A DNA stretch of 64,000 nucleotides from Boswellia sacra (GCA_013180625.2 SNVD02009763.1:62001-126000), one strand, 5' to 3'. Shown: positions 33,323 to 55,367, numbered from the stretch's first letter. A program made the numbers and translations. The notes: generated by a model not told the origin, from the letters alone.

Positions 33323-34232
33323 GAAAGAAATAAAAAATGAGAAAGAAAAGTAGTGATAAACGAATAAAATCCAAAATCTAAATAAGGGATATAGAGAGTT
33401 CTTATTGCCTAAAAACGTTCATAAATTTTCACTATAATTTTGTTAGTCAGAATGAGGGAATGATCGGGATAAAATCGAAAGTATGGCTAGTTGGGATTGG
33501 AGATAGAGAATTCTTTTTCGATAGATTAAAAGATAAGAGATAAAATAATGGGAATTAAAGAATAACAATATTAATATAATACTACTCTTAATTATTCAAA
33601 ATAATGGGGGTATTATGGAATTTTAAAAGTCGAGTTTTGTGTATAATTAATTTGTTTTCTCGAAAGTTGTCTTTGGCTCTTTGCTTAAGATTTTGCACGA
33701 CGCAACAATGAGCTGCTATTTGTATTATAGTCATATGATGTGTATCGAAGGATATTCATGTTTGAATATCTTAATTAATTGAACGTTAGAGACTTGAAAT
33801 TTATTAAAAAGCGTCCAATGAAAGGATCAATAGTTTTGAATTAGATAAAAGTAAACCCTGCAGTGGTCTAGAGTACTACAGTCTCTTGTTTTTGCTAAAC
33901 TACAAGTGAATTTAATATTGGCCGGCTTCAATTTTCACATGTAATGTATAAAAGTTTCATTGAAGACACTCCATATTTCTCTCTTCCATTAATATAATAC
34001 TAAAGAAAGGCCACATCTAATTGACTAATCCTTTAGTGCTATTAATAAGAAAACAAAGATAGAAGTAGAGACGTTTGCATTTTATATTAAGTACATTAAT
34101 TGTGTGTTTTTTTATTGAAAAATTGGTCTGAGTCTATTCAATAATCCTGGAACAAGACATATATCTCAGACAAATATCTATTCAAGAGCTTTGTTGCCTT
34201 ACCTATTTTTACTTCAATCATGTTTAACAAGA

Positions 34233-34292
34233 AGGCAACAAATTAATTCGATCTCATGTGTTAGGCAACAAATTAATTCTATCTCATGTGTT
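34233..34292. repeat. 30-bp tandem duplication in a promoter
   Basis: Two adjacent 30-base units beginning 'aggcaacaaattaatt' and ending 'atctcatgtgtt' differ at one base. They lie 95-155 bp upstream of the first carboxypeptidase start codon. Confidence 0.9.
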
Positions 34293-34338
34293 TGTCATAA
34301 TAAATTCACACTCTAGAGCGTAAATATTTCCTTCACAT

Positions 34339-34346
34339 TATAAATA
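34339..34346 (+). promoter_or_regulatory. TATA box of the first carboxypeptidase gene
   Basis: TATAAATA lies 42-49 bp upstream of the ATG at 34388, implying a short leader of about 15-20 bases. Confidence 0.6.
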
Positions 34347-35277
34347 GGAGAGTCAAAGAGTCATAAAATCAACCCACTGAATCTAAAATGGGATTTTCAA
34401 GGCCATTTGCTTTGTGCATTTTGATCCATTTTTTAGCACTTTGCTTAGTCGTATTGTCGTGGGAACTTGACCCAGAAACCAAGGCACTTCAAGAAGCTGA
34501 CCGTGTTATAGAGCTGCCAAGCCAGCCTCCGGTGAGCTTTCAACATTATGCAGGATATGTCACAGTTGATGAGAGTCATGGGAAGGCTCTTTTCTATTGG
34601 TTTTTTGAAGCGACACACAAGCCTGATGAGAAACCTCTCCTTTTGTGGCTCAATGGAGGTATTGAATGCAACATATAGTTAACAATTACCTTAGCATTCA
34701 TGCACAAACTCTTAAATTTCTTTCCTGCAATTTGATATCCTAGAGCCAATAATTTGAGTTGTTAAAGAGGAGCTAAACGGTCATTGTGTGCATGCATGCA
34801 TTCTCTTAATATGGGTTATGCAGGTCCGGGATGCTCTTCCATTGGGTTTGGCGAGGCAGAAGAACTCGGCCCATTCTTGGTGAAAGAAGGTCCAATACTA
34901 AAATTCAACAACTGCACTTGGAATAAAGGCATGTATATTTATTTCTCAATTATTTATATATAAATTTATGTCCCATGCAATTTTTCCCTTTTCTCTTTTT
35001 ATGGTAAAGTGAAAGATTATTCATTTCTAACAAATAAGCATTGCTAGCTAACTTAATTGTTTCATTCAATCTTCACTTCAGCTGCAAATTTATTGTTCTT
35101 GGAAGCTCCAGCAGGCGTTGGATTCTCATATTCAAATATTACTATGGATTTTCAAGCGGATAATATAACAGGTAGGACATGAAAGGGACCTAATTGTATA
35201 ATTAATTATAAATTTTGTCTCTCTGTCTCTCTCTTTTTTTTTTTTTTTTTGGGTTTCTTTACGATTTAATTAATTAA

Positions 35278-35427
<150 letters not shown>

Positions 35428-36267
35428 TGACTATACATATAATTTCATATATATTTCAAATACTAGGCCACTACGTACCAGCACTTGCTGAGGTTATATT
35501 CGATGAGAACAAGAAAGCAACAAAGGATAATTTCATCAACCTTAAAGGTTTCATGGTAAGTATAACTATACACCAAGCTAATTACTCATCATTTAAGTCA
35601 TCATCAAGAATATTAATTTCCTGTGTTTTCTTAGTGTAAAAATCTTGATAAATACATAATAATGTTATATTATTAACTTGAAAAGATGATGTCAAACGAA
35701 TTTATTTACTTATGCAGATAGGAAATGCATTGTTGGATGATGAAACGGATAGAAAAGGGATGATAGATTATGCATGGGGACATGCAGTTATCTCGGATAC
35801 ACTTTATAACGCAATCAACGCAAAATGTGATTTTAGCAGAAAAGAACTGACAGATGCATGTTGGGATCATTTTTCGGAGTACTATGCAGTGTATGATCTC
35901 ATCGACATGTATAGCTTGTACTCTCCCACTTGCCACCAGGATAGTCCCTTTGCCTTTGCCAGCTTTCCATTCTCTAGACAATCGGTACAAGCCAAATCCT
36001 CTCATTATGTTGTCTATTGAAAAAAAATTGTAAGAAAATTTTCTTAATTTATAAGGACTCCAATTCCTGACAGGAAATTTTGAGAAAAATACCAGCAGGG
36101 GCAGGCTATGATCCATGTATTACTAATTATGTAGTCGAGTACTTCAACCGTCCAGATGTTCAAGAAGCATTGCATGCAAATGTAACCAAAATATCTCGCC
36201 CATGGCTTCCTTGCAGGTTTGAGCTTAATTACTTGGAATACTGTCGATCGAATAGAGCTTAAAAATT

Positions 36268-36272
<5 letters not shown>

Positions 36273-36327
<55 letters not shown>
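36273..36327. repeat. (AT)n microsatellite inside the expected exon 8
   Basis: About 55 bases of AT repeat lie where the tandem paralogue has the acceptor and first third of its 93-bp exon 8. Confidence 0.9.
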
Positions 36328-36328
<1 letters not shown>

Positions 36329-36485
36329 CCATGCTCATATAATAGTTTTGGAGTACAAATTGTTCAGTTTCGATGGTGGCATTCGTGTATGGGTTTTCAG
36401 GTAATTAATTTCCTTTGCGTTACAATGATTGAAAAGAAAACATTCGAAAACACATCCTATAGTAAATTAAAGTATATATTTATTA

Positions 36486-36681
36486 AGTAGTGCTAGACTT
36501 ACAACCTTCATACAATACAAATTCTACAATCTAATTTAGTAGTTCACATGATAAAAATTCACTCGAAAAGGCAAAAAACAAAAAGAACGAGAGAAGTTAT
36601 ATCTCCAATAAGATTTTGTCATGTAAATTGGATATGTTATAGAGTTTGGATTGTATAAAAGTTATAAGTCTAATACTCTTG
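36486..36681. mobile_element. MITE in intron 8 of carboxypeptidase gene 1
   Basis: Its ends 'agtgctagacttacaac' and, reversed, 'gagtattagacttataac' form ~35-bp inverted repeats ('atacaatacaaattctac' versus 'atacaatccaaactct'). A perfect 10-bp ATATTTATTA flanks it at 36476-36485 and 36682-36691. The duplication length suggests a Mutator-type MITE. Confidence 0.82.
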
Positions 36682-37208
36682 ATATTTATTAATTGTTTAA
36701 TTAATTTCGTCAATTTCAAATGATAGTGGGGATACGGATGGAAGAATTCCAGTAACATCAACAAGGTACACATTGAAGAAGCTTGGACTGAATATAAGTG
36801 AAGATTGGAGTCCATGGTATAACCACAGAGAAGTTGGAGGTTGGAGTGTAACATACCAAGGTTTGACATTCGTTACAGTGAGAGGAGCAGGCCACCAGGT
36901 TCCTACATATGCTCCTAGGCGCTCTCTTCAACTCATTCGGCACTTCCTCGCCAATAAGAAGCTACCTACTTCTGCCTTCTAAATTTTAATTAACAACTAA
37001 TTCGAGGCAGTAGAGCAGTGTAGCCCAAAATATGATAAAATTTCACGTGTCTTACAGAGAAAATGATCTTATTTATCATTTGACATTAATAAAGTTATGC
37101 TAGATATATATATCGTACGTTTTAGTATGATAATTCCAATTCACAAGCAAAATATATATATATATTAAACTCAAATAAAACATTTTTAAAGGAAAATAAG
37201 TATTAGTT

Positions 37209-37378
37209 GTGTTCCTTTATGAATTTTTTGTTTTTGTTTTTAAAAAAATTTAGAAATATGTAATTGATTTTGAATTATTTTAAATTTTAGAAATAATATA
37301 TAGTTAATATTAAATTTAAAACGCATTAAACAATGTGTAGAACAAAAATTAATGATTGTAAAAAACATAAACGAACAC
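37209..37378 (+). mobile_element. MITE copy 2 (GTTC family)
   Basis: The ends GTGTTCCTTTATGAA and ACATAAACGAACAC are inverted. The body aligns with 47299-47468 and with the reverse complement of 27918-28080. Confidence 0.75.
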
Positions 37379-39173
37379 AAAAATATTAATGAAGGCTTGT
37401 TTTCACTTTTGTAAGTTTCAGTATAGAAGAGTAGTACAATTGATGGAAAAAATAAAATCTAACAACAATCTTCCATGAATAAAGAGAAGAAAATAAAAAG
37501 AAATATAAAAGAAAAGAAATCATCCTCCAAAAGAAAATAAATCAAGCCCAATTAGAAAATGTGTACCTACATCACATTAACATGCTTAAACAAATAGTAG
37601 CAGTATTAAGAGTGGGCTTGATCAAGCCCAATCAAGAAATGGGTCTATGGAAATGAACTTTGTCTCAACAAGATCCACGACAAACAAATAAATTGGGCCC
37701 AAACTCTCTCCAGTTCTTCATCTCTCACAGCGCCCAACGCCTATGACTTAATATAAAATAACTTTAAATAGTTAACTAATTATATATTTATTTTAATTGC
37801 TATGTATATTATATAATTAAAATATTTATTAAGATATTTAAACCGTTGAAAGCCTATTCAAATAATTTAAGTATAACACCACATGAGTTGGTTTGAATAA
37901 ACTAAATAATAATAATATTTGAATTAATCTATTATATATTATCTCTCTAATATGATGCAACACGAAGCACATGGCAATACATAATCAAATCCTATCCAAT
38001 TTTATTAAAGAAAAAAAAGAAAAAAAATGTTGCAATCTAATGCAATAAGTTGCATATATAACGAAGAATATTCAAAGGGTTTTGTAGCATAATTTTCCTC
38101 TTGAATGTAGTAAGGCAATGGACAAATATGCCAACTCAAGGGTTGGGGCAATAAGTGGCATGGACCCAAAATCCTCATTGCCATCATGTTGAATTCAAGT
38201 AACGTGAGAGAGTTACAATAAACTATGTTGGTAACATTTCGGTGTAGAGATAATAAAGAAATATTGGATTATTGTTTAAGGGAAACGTTATATATGTAAT
38301 TAAATATATATAGACGAAATAGTCATTACCAACAATTGATAAAGAATAGAATAGTGATGTAATTGTGTTTGTTAAATTTTCTTTCTTTGAAAATTAGCTA
38401 TGCAATACCATAGAAAAACTTCAACAGTAAAAAGAAAAAAAAAAAAAAAAGAAGAGGAGAGTAAAGTACCATAAAATCTTCATTTCTCTTGTTAGTGCTC
38501 TTGAATCAATTCCGAAGAAAAAAATAAAAAAGATAATTTAGATTCTGAGAAATTATCCTAAACGTTTTCAGTATAAATCAAATTTAGATGACCTCTATCA
38601 TCTAAACGTACGAGTAGATATGGTGTTACTATTTTGGATTAATAATTGAGAATAAAAATGAAGATAATTAAGTTGAAGAAGAAGAGCACGCAGAATATTC
38701 AGGTGTATGTTATTATTATAATATATTAATCGGGGACTTTTTGAGAAACATAATGATCAATTGAAAGTCATAATAGCAAGGAATGCAGTGGCAACAGATA
38801 ATGGGTTATATGTTCACGGTTCAACAGTTTGAATGCTAAGCAATTGACTCATTATTATTAAATCCAAAACCCAATTTTACTTTTATTTCTCAAACCACTT
38901 TTCATATCAAAAAGATCAGAGTCATCCCCACTTATTCAGGATCAAATATTTCCCCTTTATTTTCAACCAAAGCAACATATATATCTTCAGCAAACTTCCA
39001 TATTCAAATTCAAATAATATTATATAATTCAACAATTGATCAAACCCCATTTTTTATTTTATTTTTTAACAATTTCCTATAAGTTAAAGATATGTATATT
39101 TATTAATACACTCTAGCTAACAGCAATGTCACACATGATTCTTATCTGTCACTATGTAAACCACACATACATA

Positions 39174-39183
39174 TATATAAATA
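39174..39183 (+). promoter_or_regulatory. TATA region of carboxypeptidase gene 2
   Basis: TATATAAATA lies about 90-100 bp upstream of the ATG at 39272, a normal plant spacing. Confidence 0.5.
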
Positions 39184-39271
39184 TGCGCATATGTATATAG
39201 CTATAGCCTGCCTGCCTTGTATTGTTTGATAGCAAGAGCAAGAGAAAGCAACAAGTGGGAGAATTCAATTA

Positions 39272-45154
<5,883 letters not shown>

Positions 45155-45959
45155 ATGAACTTCTCAAATCTATAGGGACAACATGATGTACTTAAAAAAA
45201 GCAACTTTATTGAAAGCAAATTTTTATTTTTTTCGTACAAGAAATTGATGTATCAAGGAAGTTGAATGCAATTTGTAAAGAATCTTAATTTATTTTTAAC
45301 TGTAGTAGAAAAGAATAAACATTTTGTTCTTGACTTGAAATGCTTGTTGGACTTGATTGATGGTTGTAAAACAAAAAAATCCTTTCACTATGCAGGCCAA
45401 TGTCTCAAAAGAGATGAAAAAGAAAATTAAAGCTGGCAACCTCCGTAGTTTAATTGGATTGTATGAGAAAGTACGAGCAACGTGTTGCATTGATCGCAAA
45501 AGACGGCATACAAACAACATACGATCTATATAATAAGATAGAAATATTCTTCAGAAAACATGATTTGCCTTCCAGTGAAAGTAATATTAATACTGCAATG
45601 CTTAAAGATATGAGAAGAAAACTCAGAATGTCCTCAATATGGCCTAGATTAATTTCCACAATTAAGAAGGCAACAGTTGCTACTATTCATCTTAGATCCC
45701 TAGACTGCATTTGTCTGTTACCCTACCATGCTTCATAAAGTAATACTAATTTTCATCAGAACCCTTAGACTAATATACAGACTTCTCCACAACAAGTTCT
45801 CTCCAGTTTAAAACTTCAAAGTTAGCAACCTGAGTTGATATGTCATTTTAGACTTTCGCTACGATGAGGGATAGCATTATTCATCAGGGGGCACATGCTT
45901 CTGAGAAAGAAAGATTATAGACGTGTGTAATATCCTCTTTTTCCTTATTAGGTTTATTT

Positions 45960-46300
45960 TAATTGGTTTTAGTAGCAAGAATTTTAATGAGAGTTTAAAC
46001 TTGATGAATTGAAATTCAAGGAATTCCTAAAGTTGACTTGAATTCATAGCAAGGACATGCATGCATGACAAGGACATCAAATTCATGGCATTAACATGAA
46101 TTGTCAATGGCGTGAATTTCAAGGTCATGCCTTGAATTAATGTCATAGCCCTTAATTCTTTATGTTAGCCATGAATTTCAAGTCATTATCTTCAATTACA
46201 GTTTATGCCTAGCAAGAAAGTCATGGCCCTTAATTTTATGTCCTAAGCATGAGATTCAATTCATCACCTTAACTTAATGTCATCACCATTTGCTTAGGCT
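45960..46300. repeat. Degenerate repeat of 'catgaattcaagg' and 'catggcccttaatt' phrases
   Basis: Several loosely spaced copies of 'catgaatttcaagtcat' alternate with 'atagcccttaattctt' or 'atggcccttaatttta'. The array is too diverged to define a clean unit, but two adjacent ~75-base periods are visible near 46120-46270. Confidence 0.5.
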
Positions 46301-46552
46301 CTTATCCATTGGATTTCTCTATAGCAAAAATCAGATTCAAGCGTCTGAAAGTAATGGCCATTCAAGAGAGAGTGTTATGTATACGGGGACATACATCCCA
46401 TCACATCACACATATGTCAATATTATTTACATGTCCACATCTTACAATCTACTATATGTTTAGTTTATTTTTCTCTACCAACTATTACTGGTTTAAACAA
46501 GTAGCTTATGCATATAAATACAATAACATTGTACTTGAAAATTGATCAATCT

Positions 46553-46594
46553 GGGGGGGGGGGGGTGGGGGTGGTGTTGGGGGGTGTAGGGGGC
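46553..46594 (+). repeat. G-rich run, potential G-quadruplex
   Basis: There are 13 consecutive Gs, then further runs of 3-6 G separated by T, GT and TGTA. Many four-tract combinations are possible. It lies 1.4 kb downstream of carboxypeptidase gene 2. Confidence 0.85.
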
Positions 46595-47298
46595 GAAGTC
46601 TTCTAATTCTCTACTTTCTCATATTCCGTAGCACTTATGTATTGCATCCATTTTGTTACATTTTATGAGAGAGAAACATAAAACAAATGAAAGAGAAGCA
46701 TAGAATTTTTATTGCTTATAAGGTGTACATAATGTTGGAATATTTTAGTATGTGATGAAATATTCACAAACATACACTCTCCCTTTAATTTCCACCACTT
46801 TCAAATTATTGCTTTTGACTTTATTATGAAGAAATCCAAAAAGATTAAATTATGAACAAGAGAAATTCTGTGTTAAACTATAAGTGGTGTCAGACAGCTT
46901 AATTATCCGATTAGAAATCTTGCCCCTAAAACCTAATGTAATAAAACATGGTTAAGAACAAAAGAATACAATGCATGAATGTTTTTCTCTTTTTTGACCC
47001 TGATAGTAGTGCAGTCTAACCTGCAGCCTGCCCCCAAACCATGCATCTATTGTGTGACCTAGCTCAATTTTTAATAGGTTTTGACTTTTTTATCCACGAA
47101 AGAACTTTTATATTGAATAATGATGATGGCAGTTAGATAGATAAAAGAGACAATAATTCTTATGTGATTTATTGAAGTGGTAAGTTCTCATAGATAGATA
47201 GAGACAATATGGTATAGTCAACCCACCTAAGAATAACACAACATATAGTCATATAAGAAGTTCAAACATATACACCTGAAACCCCTGCACAAGTTGGT

Positions 47299-47468
47299 GG
47301 TGTTTGTTTGTGTATTTTGAGTTTTCGTTTTCAAAATTTGGTAAAAATATGTGGTTTCCTTTTAAACTATTTTGAATTTTGAAAATGGTATATGGTTAAT
47401 ACTGATTTAAATACATTGGTAAATGGGGATTTTTAGGAAAAAAAATTCTGAAAATGAAAACAAACACC
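47299..47468 (+). mobile_element. MITE copy 3 (GTTC/GTTTG family)
   Basis: The ends GGTGTTTGTTT and AAACAAACACC are inverted. The interior shares 'aaatatgt', 'ttttgaattttgaaaat' and 'gttaata' blocks, in order, with 37209-37378. Confidence 0.75.
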
Positions 47469-47512
47469 AAGAAACCCATACTAGTTCATCTAATCAATCT
47501 AAAGACCGAAAC

Positions 47513-47544
47513 TAATAATAATAATAATATTATTATTATTATTA
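47513..47544. repeat. Palindromic AAT/ATT triplet run
   Basis: Five AAT units run directly into five ATT units, giving a perfect 30-base inverted repeat with no loop. Confidence 0.85.
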
Positions 47545-48044
47545 CAAAAACAAAAACAAAAGTTTTTAACGACTATGAGAAAGCTAAGCCAACACAATAA
47601 TTCAATGATAACAAACCATTAATGAAAAATTCATTAAGGCTGAGGTGTTGAACTAATACGTTGTTATTCAAATAAAATATTCATTGCCACCGTATATTGA
47701 CTAACTGACTGATAACAGATAAACTTCAAAGGAATAATGAAAAATTTATTTATAATATTCAATTCAGCCTTCACTAAAAAATTTGCAGATAAAAGAAAAA
47801 ATACCTGAATATCCATTTTGGTGCTAAATGATCATGCCCTTCAGTTCTGTGTAATCAAGGTATTATATATGAGTCCCTGTGGCAAAAGAATAAAAAGTTG
47901 CAACCTAAATGTCAAAAATATGAAGGAAAATGAAACTTGTTTACTACCTGGAACATTGAGAAAAGACCTAAGAATCCTCACTAATTTAGACTTGCAGGAA
48001 CACAATACGCCATTAAATATGACAGGCATAATTTATAATTTACA

Positions 48045-48045
<1 letters not shown>

Positions 48046-48112
<67 letters not shown>
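48046..48112. repeat. Compound (AT)n(AG)n microsatellite
   Basis: About 34 bases of AT are followed by about 33 bases of AG. Confidence 0.9.
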
Positions 48113-48115
<3 letters not shown>

Positions 48116-48639
48116 TGACTATTGGAATCACTTTTAGTCTATAAATTTATCATGTACTTGATTGGTTGTAGACCATATAATACATTTACAGGCTATCAAT
48201 TTAAGACCATAGAGGTAACATCTACTAGAGTGGTTGTATGTGTTCCAAAACATATCATAAAATAATCATTCACATATGTACACATATGCACAAATGTATA
48301 CGTGTTAATTTATTTTTGATACACACACATACATATGCACATATGTGTACATAAATATATGAGCAAAAAAATGAAAACATGCAAACCACACATACAAGGG
48401 AAAGGCGGAAGAGCAATAAATTTTGACTTTCTAAAATTATTCAAAAGAACAAAATAATCTAAGCCTCTCCCATCACTAAAGCAGGACAGTCTTCCAGCTC
48501 GCAGTCAATAAAATTAATGTTCTTAATGTTACAACAAATGAAAGCTCAGGAGGAAAAATTGAACTCTCTGCATGCAAACCCCTAAAGTTAAGCCAAGACT
48601 CAAGTTTTTCTCTTTCTCTCCATGCTCTTATTAAGCTAC

Positions 48640-52332
<3,693 letters not shown>

Positions 52333-54945
52333 TGAATTGATTAGGCTGGCTGGCTGCTATAATGGAGAGAAGAGATATGATTATAATAGTGATTTAATTT
52401 GGTGTTTTTCAATTCAAAGTGGAGATTGGTTATGGTTTGGCTTCGAAGGGATGCCTGTTCCTTTCTTTGTTTCAAGATTCTTGTTGGATTGGATAGATAG
52501 GATATTGGATTGCATCATGTGGGGTCATCTTAACGGTTGTGTTATGTTACTGGCACTGTTAACGTTACCGGGCCATCCACTACTAACCCAACCCTCTCTT
52601 CTTGTTTTTTATTCACAATTTGCTTCCCCCCGGTGCCCCCCTCGTTTGACGCCTCTTTACTTTTAATCGCCGTAGAAAACAAACTAAAAGTTCAAACATG
52701 GCAACACCACGCAAAAATGTTGTAATCAACCACTCGAACTTCATGTCATATCAAACTTCCACGTTGGATGCCCAAGTGCAATTTAAATATTAATTATCTT
52801 TTGAAACATTGTGAGTTTTAGTTTGGAGAATTGGATTGGAAAACAAAGTTTTTGTTGATTGATCACGGCAAAACAAATTTAAATTTTGCTAGAGAGAAGA
52901 TGCGTTTCTAGATGCAGAAATTAAAAAATTAAAAAAATCAAGGTTATTTTAGGGATATAAATAGGTGTATGGAACGGAGTAAAAACTAGCTGATAGGATA
53001 TACCAGGACCAGTTACAGTGTGAGATCGTGAGCTTACACCATTCAATCTTACGAGTTGGCTTCAGCTTTCTCAACTGAGAGTGTGAGGACCCAGAGCGGC
53101 TATTTTAGGGCCGATTGGTATTTCGTCCTAATAAGAGTCTCGAGTGCGGAATTGGAATGTATATATTCACAGCATTTGGTTGTTGACCGCCGTATACACC
53201 AGGCGGATCCGGTTTTACAATAACCGGATTGAAAATCCGGATTGTATAACTTTTTTATCTTTATTTTCTTGCAATTAATATATACTTGGCAATCAACATT
53301 TATGGTTATATCTTTTATAGCTCACTGGTCGCTTTCCTGGTATAATATACTTAACGTAGAGGGTTCAAATTTTTGTTGGAGCAATATTTTTAACTCATTT
53401 CATTTTATCCTTTTTTTTACTCATTTTATCTTTACACTGCAAATTTTCTACGCACCATAGAGGCTGCAGGCCTGGCAGCTGATAGATAAAGATGTCGCCC
53501 TTGCCCATATGAAAACTAGTAACAGCATATCAAGGAAAAGATATTGAATGATGACGAAATAATAGAAGTGAATATGCTATTCCACACAGCAACCAACAAA
53601 TTGAAAAGACTGCACCACACGCCAAGTAAGAAAGTGATAGGAAAAACACAAAAAAAAAAAAAAGATCCAGCTCGTGATTGTATTCCTTTGTATACACACC
53701 ACTGGTGTATAAGAGGAGGATCCCTCTTAATTCCCGATGTGATATGTAAGAGAATCGTAAGACAAATATATCCAATTTATTAGTTTGTTTATTTAATGGT
53801 CTTTTCGTCGTCAGTTTATCCTGATAAATACAACATTTCGTTAATATATTTCCATTTCTTTCTCACAAATTTCAGTTGTTCAGCACTGTGATTTATCAGT
53901 TTTACTTTGATTGTACACAGCAATGGCAATCAACAAATCTCCTACCGTTTAATTTCCTTCAAGCCCAGCAATTGTATGTAGAAAAACCAGAAGACCTAAG
54001 AATTCTATAAAATCATACAATGGGATGCCAAGCCAAGGTAAACAACACTAGTAAACATTTCATTTTCCTTCAAACCCACCACCCGCGACATCCCAAGATC
54101 CAATAACAACAGCACAAATTGAACCAAAATTCAGTAGCAGCAAAAGACATACTGGCCTTCATTTCACTATAAGATCGATGGAGTGCAAGAATTCAATCTC
54201 TCTTGGTTCTTGTTCTCTTGCATGGAGATCTCTATGGTCAACTTTGTACAGGCATCTACTCCATTTCCATTAATGTTTGGCGCAGTAGACTCAATTTAAT
54301 TTCCACCAAACTAAAGAGAGGCTTTAATCAATAAAAGACAAGCCCATGACATTGTGATCTGCAGAATTCAGAATCCTCATAAAAGTTGAACGAAAATTCA
54401 GATTGTTGAACCCATAAAAGCTTACCACAATTCCCCTGCTTTGTCATCTACTCACTGCACTGACACATTTCTATGAATTGCTAAATCCCACAAAAGATGG
54501 TGGACGACTCCTAATTGATTAAAGATTATCCTATTAGTCTACTAACAATTCAAGTTACTGCTTGCCGCATCTTCTATTACTTCATCATATGATTTGAAGT
54601 TTTCTAGGGAATGATTGATAAAGAATCATTGAAGATGAAAATAAATTGCATACCTCCAGTTCAATCCCGTGTCCCCAGCCCTGGAACCCCCACCCAGGCC
54701 CCGATTGGAGCGGAAAATGGCACAGCGGCCCCATGCTAATACGCCAGAATTCCAGATTATTCCCCAGCCCAGCCAGCTTCATTTGTCACTCCTAATTTTG
54801 TGGGTGCCCACCTTTGCATATATTGGCAAGCAAGATAGACTTTTGAGCCCCATATATAATTTGATCATTATAAGCAAATCCAAAATCATTGGAGACATAG
54901 CCAATCATTAGTTCCCAACCATGGGGCGAATGGAATCCAATGCAT

Positions 54946-55042
54946 AAAGTTTGCAGTGATTACAAGCAACCAAGTAATGAACCAAAAGCATGTAGGAAAT
55001 TGGGATTGTTGCAGTCATACAAGTATCATCTAAACAACAGCC
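54946..55042. repeat. Duplicate of phosphatase-relic intron sequence
   Basis: It matches 56214-56312 closely ('aagtaatgaaccaaaagc', 'catctaaacaacagcc'). The copy lies beyond the last visible exon, indicating local rearrangement. Confidence 0.8.
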
Positions 55043-55345
55043 ATGAAATGCAAGAGCTTAGTCAACCCTTTGAACAGAGAGTAAATTCACACCAATATCA
55101 AATTTGTAATATTGTTAATAAGTGGGATCGCAAAATTAAAGAAGATTAGGGAGGATTTCCAATAACTTGTTGGACCCAATTAAAGTAACCTGTTGCTTGA
55201 GAAAGCTGAAATCTAACACAAACAGAGACTCTACTTGGAATTATTGTTTAGAAGGGATAGGGCTGCACAACCCAGTGCCTCTAGTTGGTGCGAGAGTCTT
55301 GGGTGCATCTGCTACACTGCTGACGTGGTGCAGCAAGCCAATGGA
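55041..55345. repeat. Dispersed ~300-bp repeat, copy 1
   Basis: It aligns with 60749-61040 in the same orientation, including 'taacttgttggacccaatta' and 'gtgggatcgcaaaatta'. No coding or inverted ends are seen. Confidence 0.8.
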
Positions 55346-55367
55346 ATAAGATATCAAAACCTATTAC

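Larger units (their letters stand above)
31906..34338. other. AT-rich intergenic region
   Basis: I see no supported gene. It holds a (TA)n run at 33283-33319 and ends in the promoter of the first carboxypeptidase gene. Confidence 0.6.
36983..39271. other. Intergenic between the two carboxypeptidase genes
   Basis: It holds a MITE at 37209-37378 and the promoter of gene 2. Otherwise it is AT-rich with no gene seen. Confidence 0.6.
45155..48639. other. Intergenic between convergent carboxypeptidase gene 2 and HEMC
   Basis: No gene is supported. Contents: a degenerate repeat (45960-46300), a G-rich run (46553-46594), a MITE (47299-47468), an AAT/ATT inverted triplet run (47513-47544) and an AT/AG microsatellite (48046-48112). 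A 94-codon frame at 45454-45738 is unrecognised and probably chance. Confidence 0.55.
52333..55367. other. Intergenic upstream of HEMC
   Basis: I see no gene. It holds a short G+C-rich island (about 54655-54785), a copy of a phosphatase-intron segment (54946-55042) and the repeat at 55041-55345. HEMC has no obvious TATA box; a CT/GA-rich stretch lies just upstream of its ATG. Confidence 0.5.

Noticed and set aside
36219..36404. Frame with long Ile-Tyr repeat as a new protein
   Set aside because: The repeat is an AT microsatellite translated by chance. Only its last residues belong to the carboxypeptidase exon.
45454..45738. 94-codon plus-strand frame after carboxypeptidase gene 2
   Set aside because: No signal, motif or family is recognisable, composition resembles the spacer, and overlapping minus frames are equally open. 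I treat it as chance.
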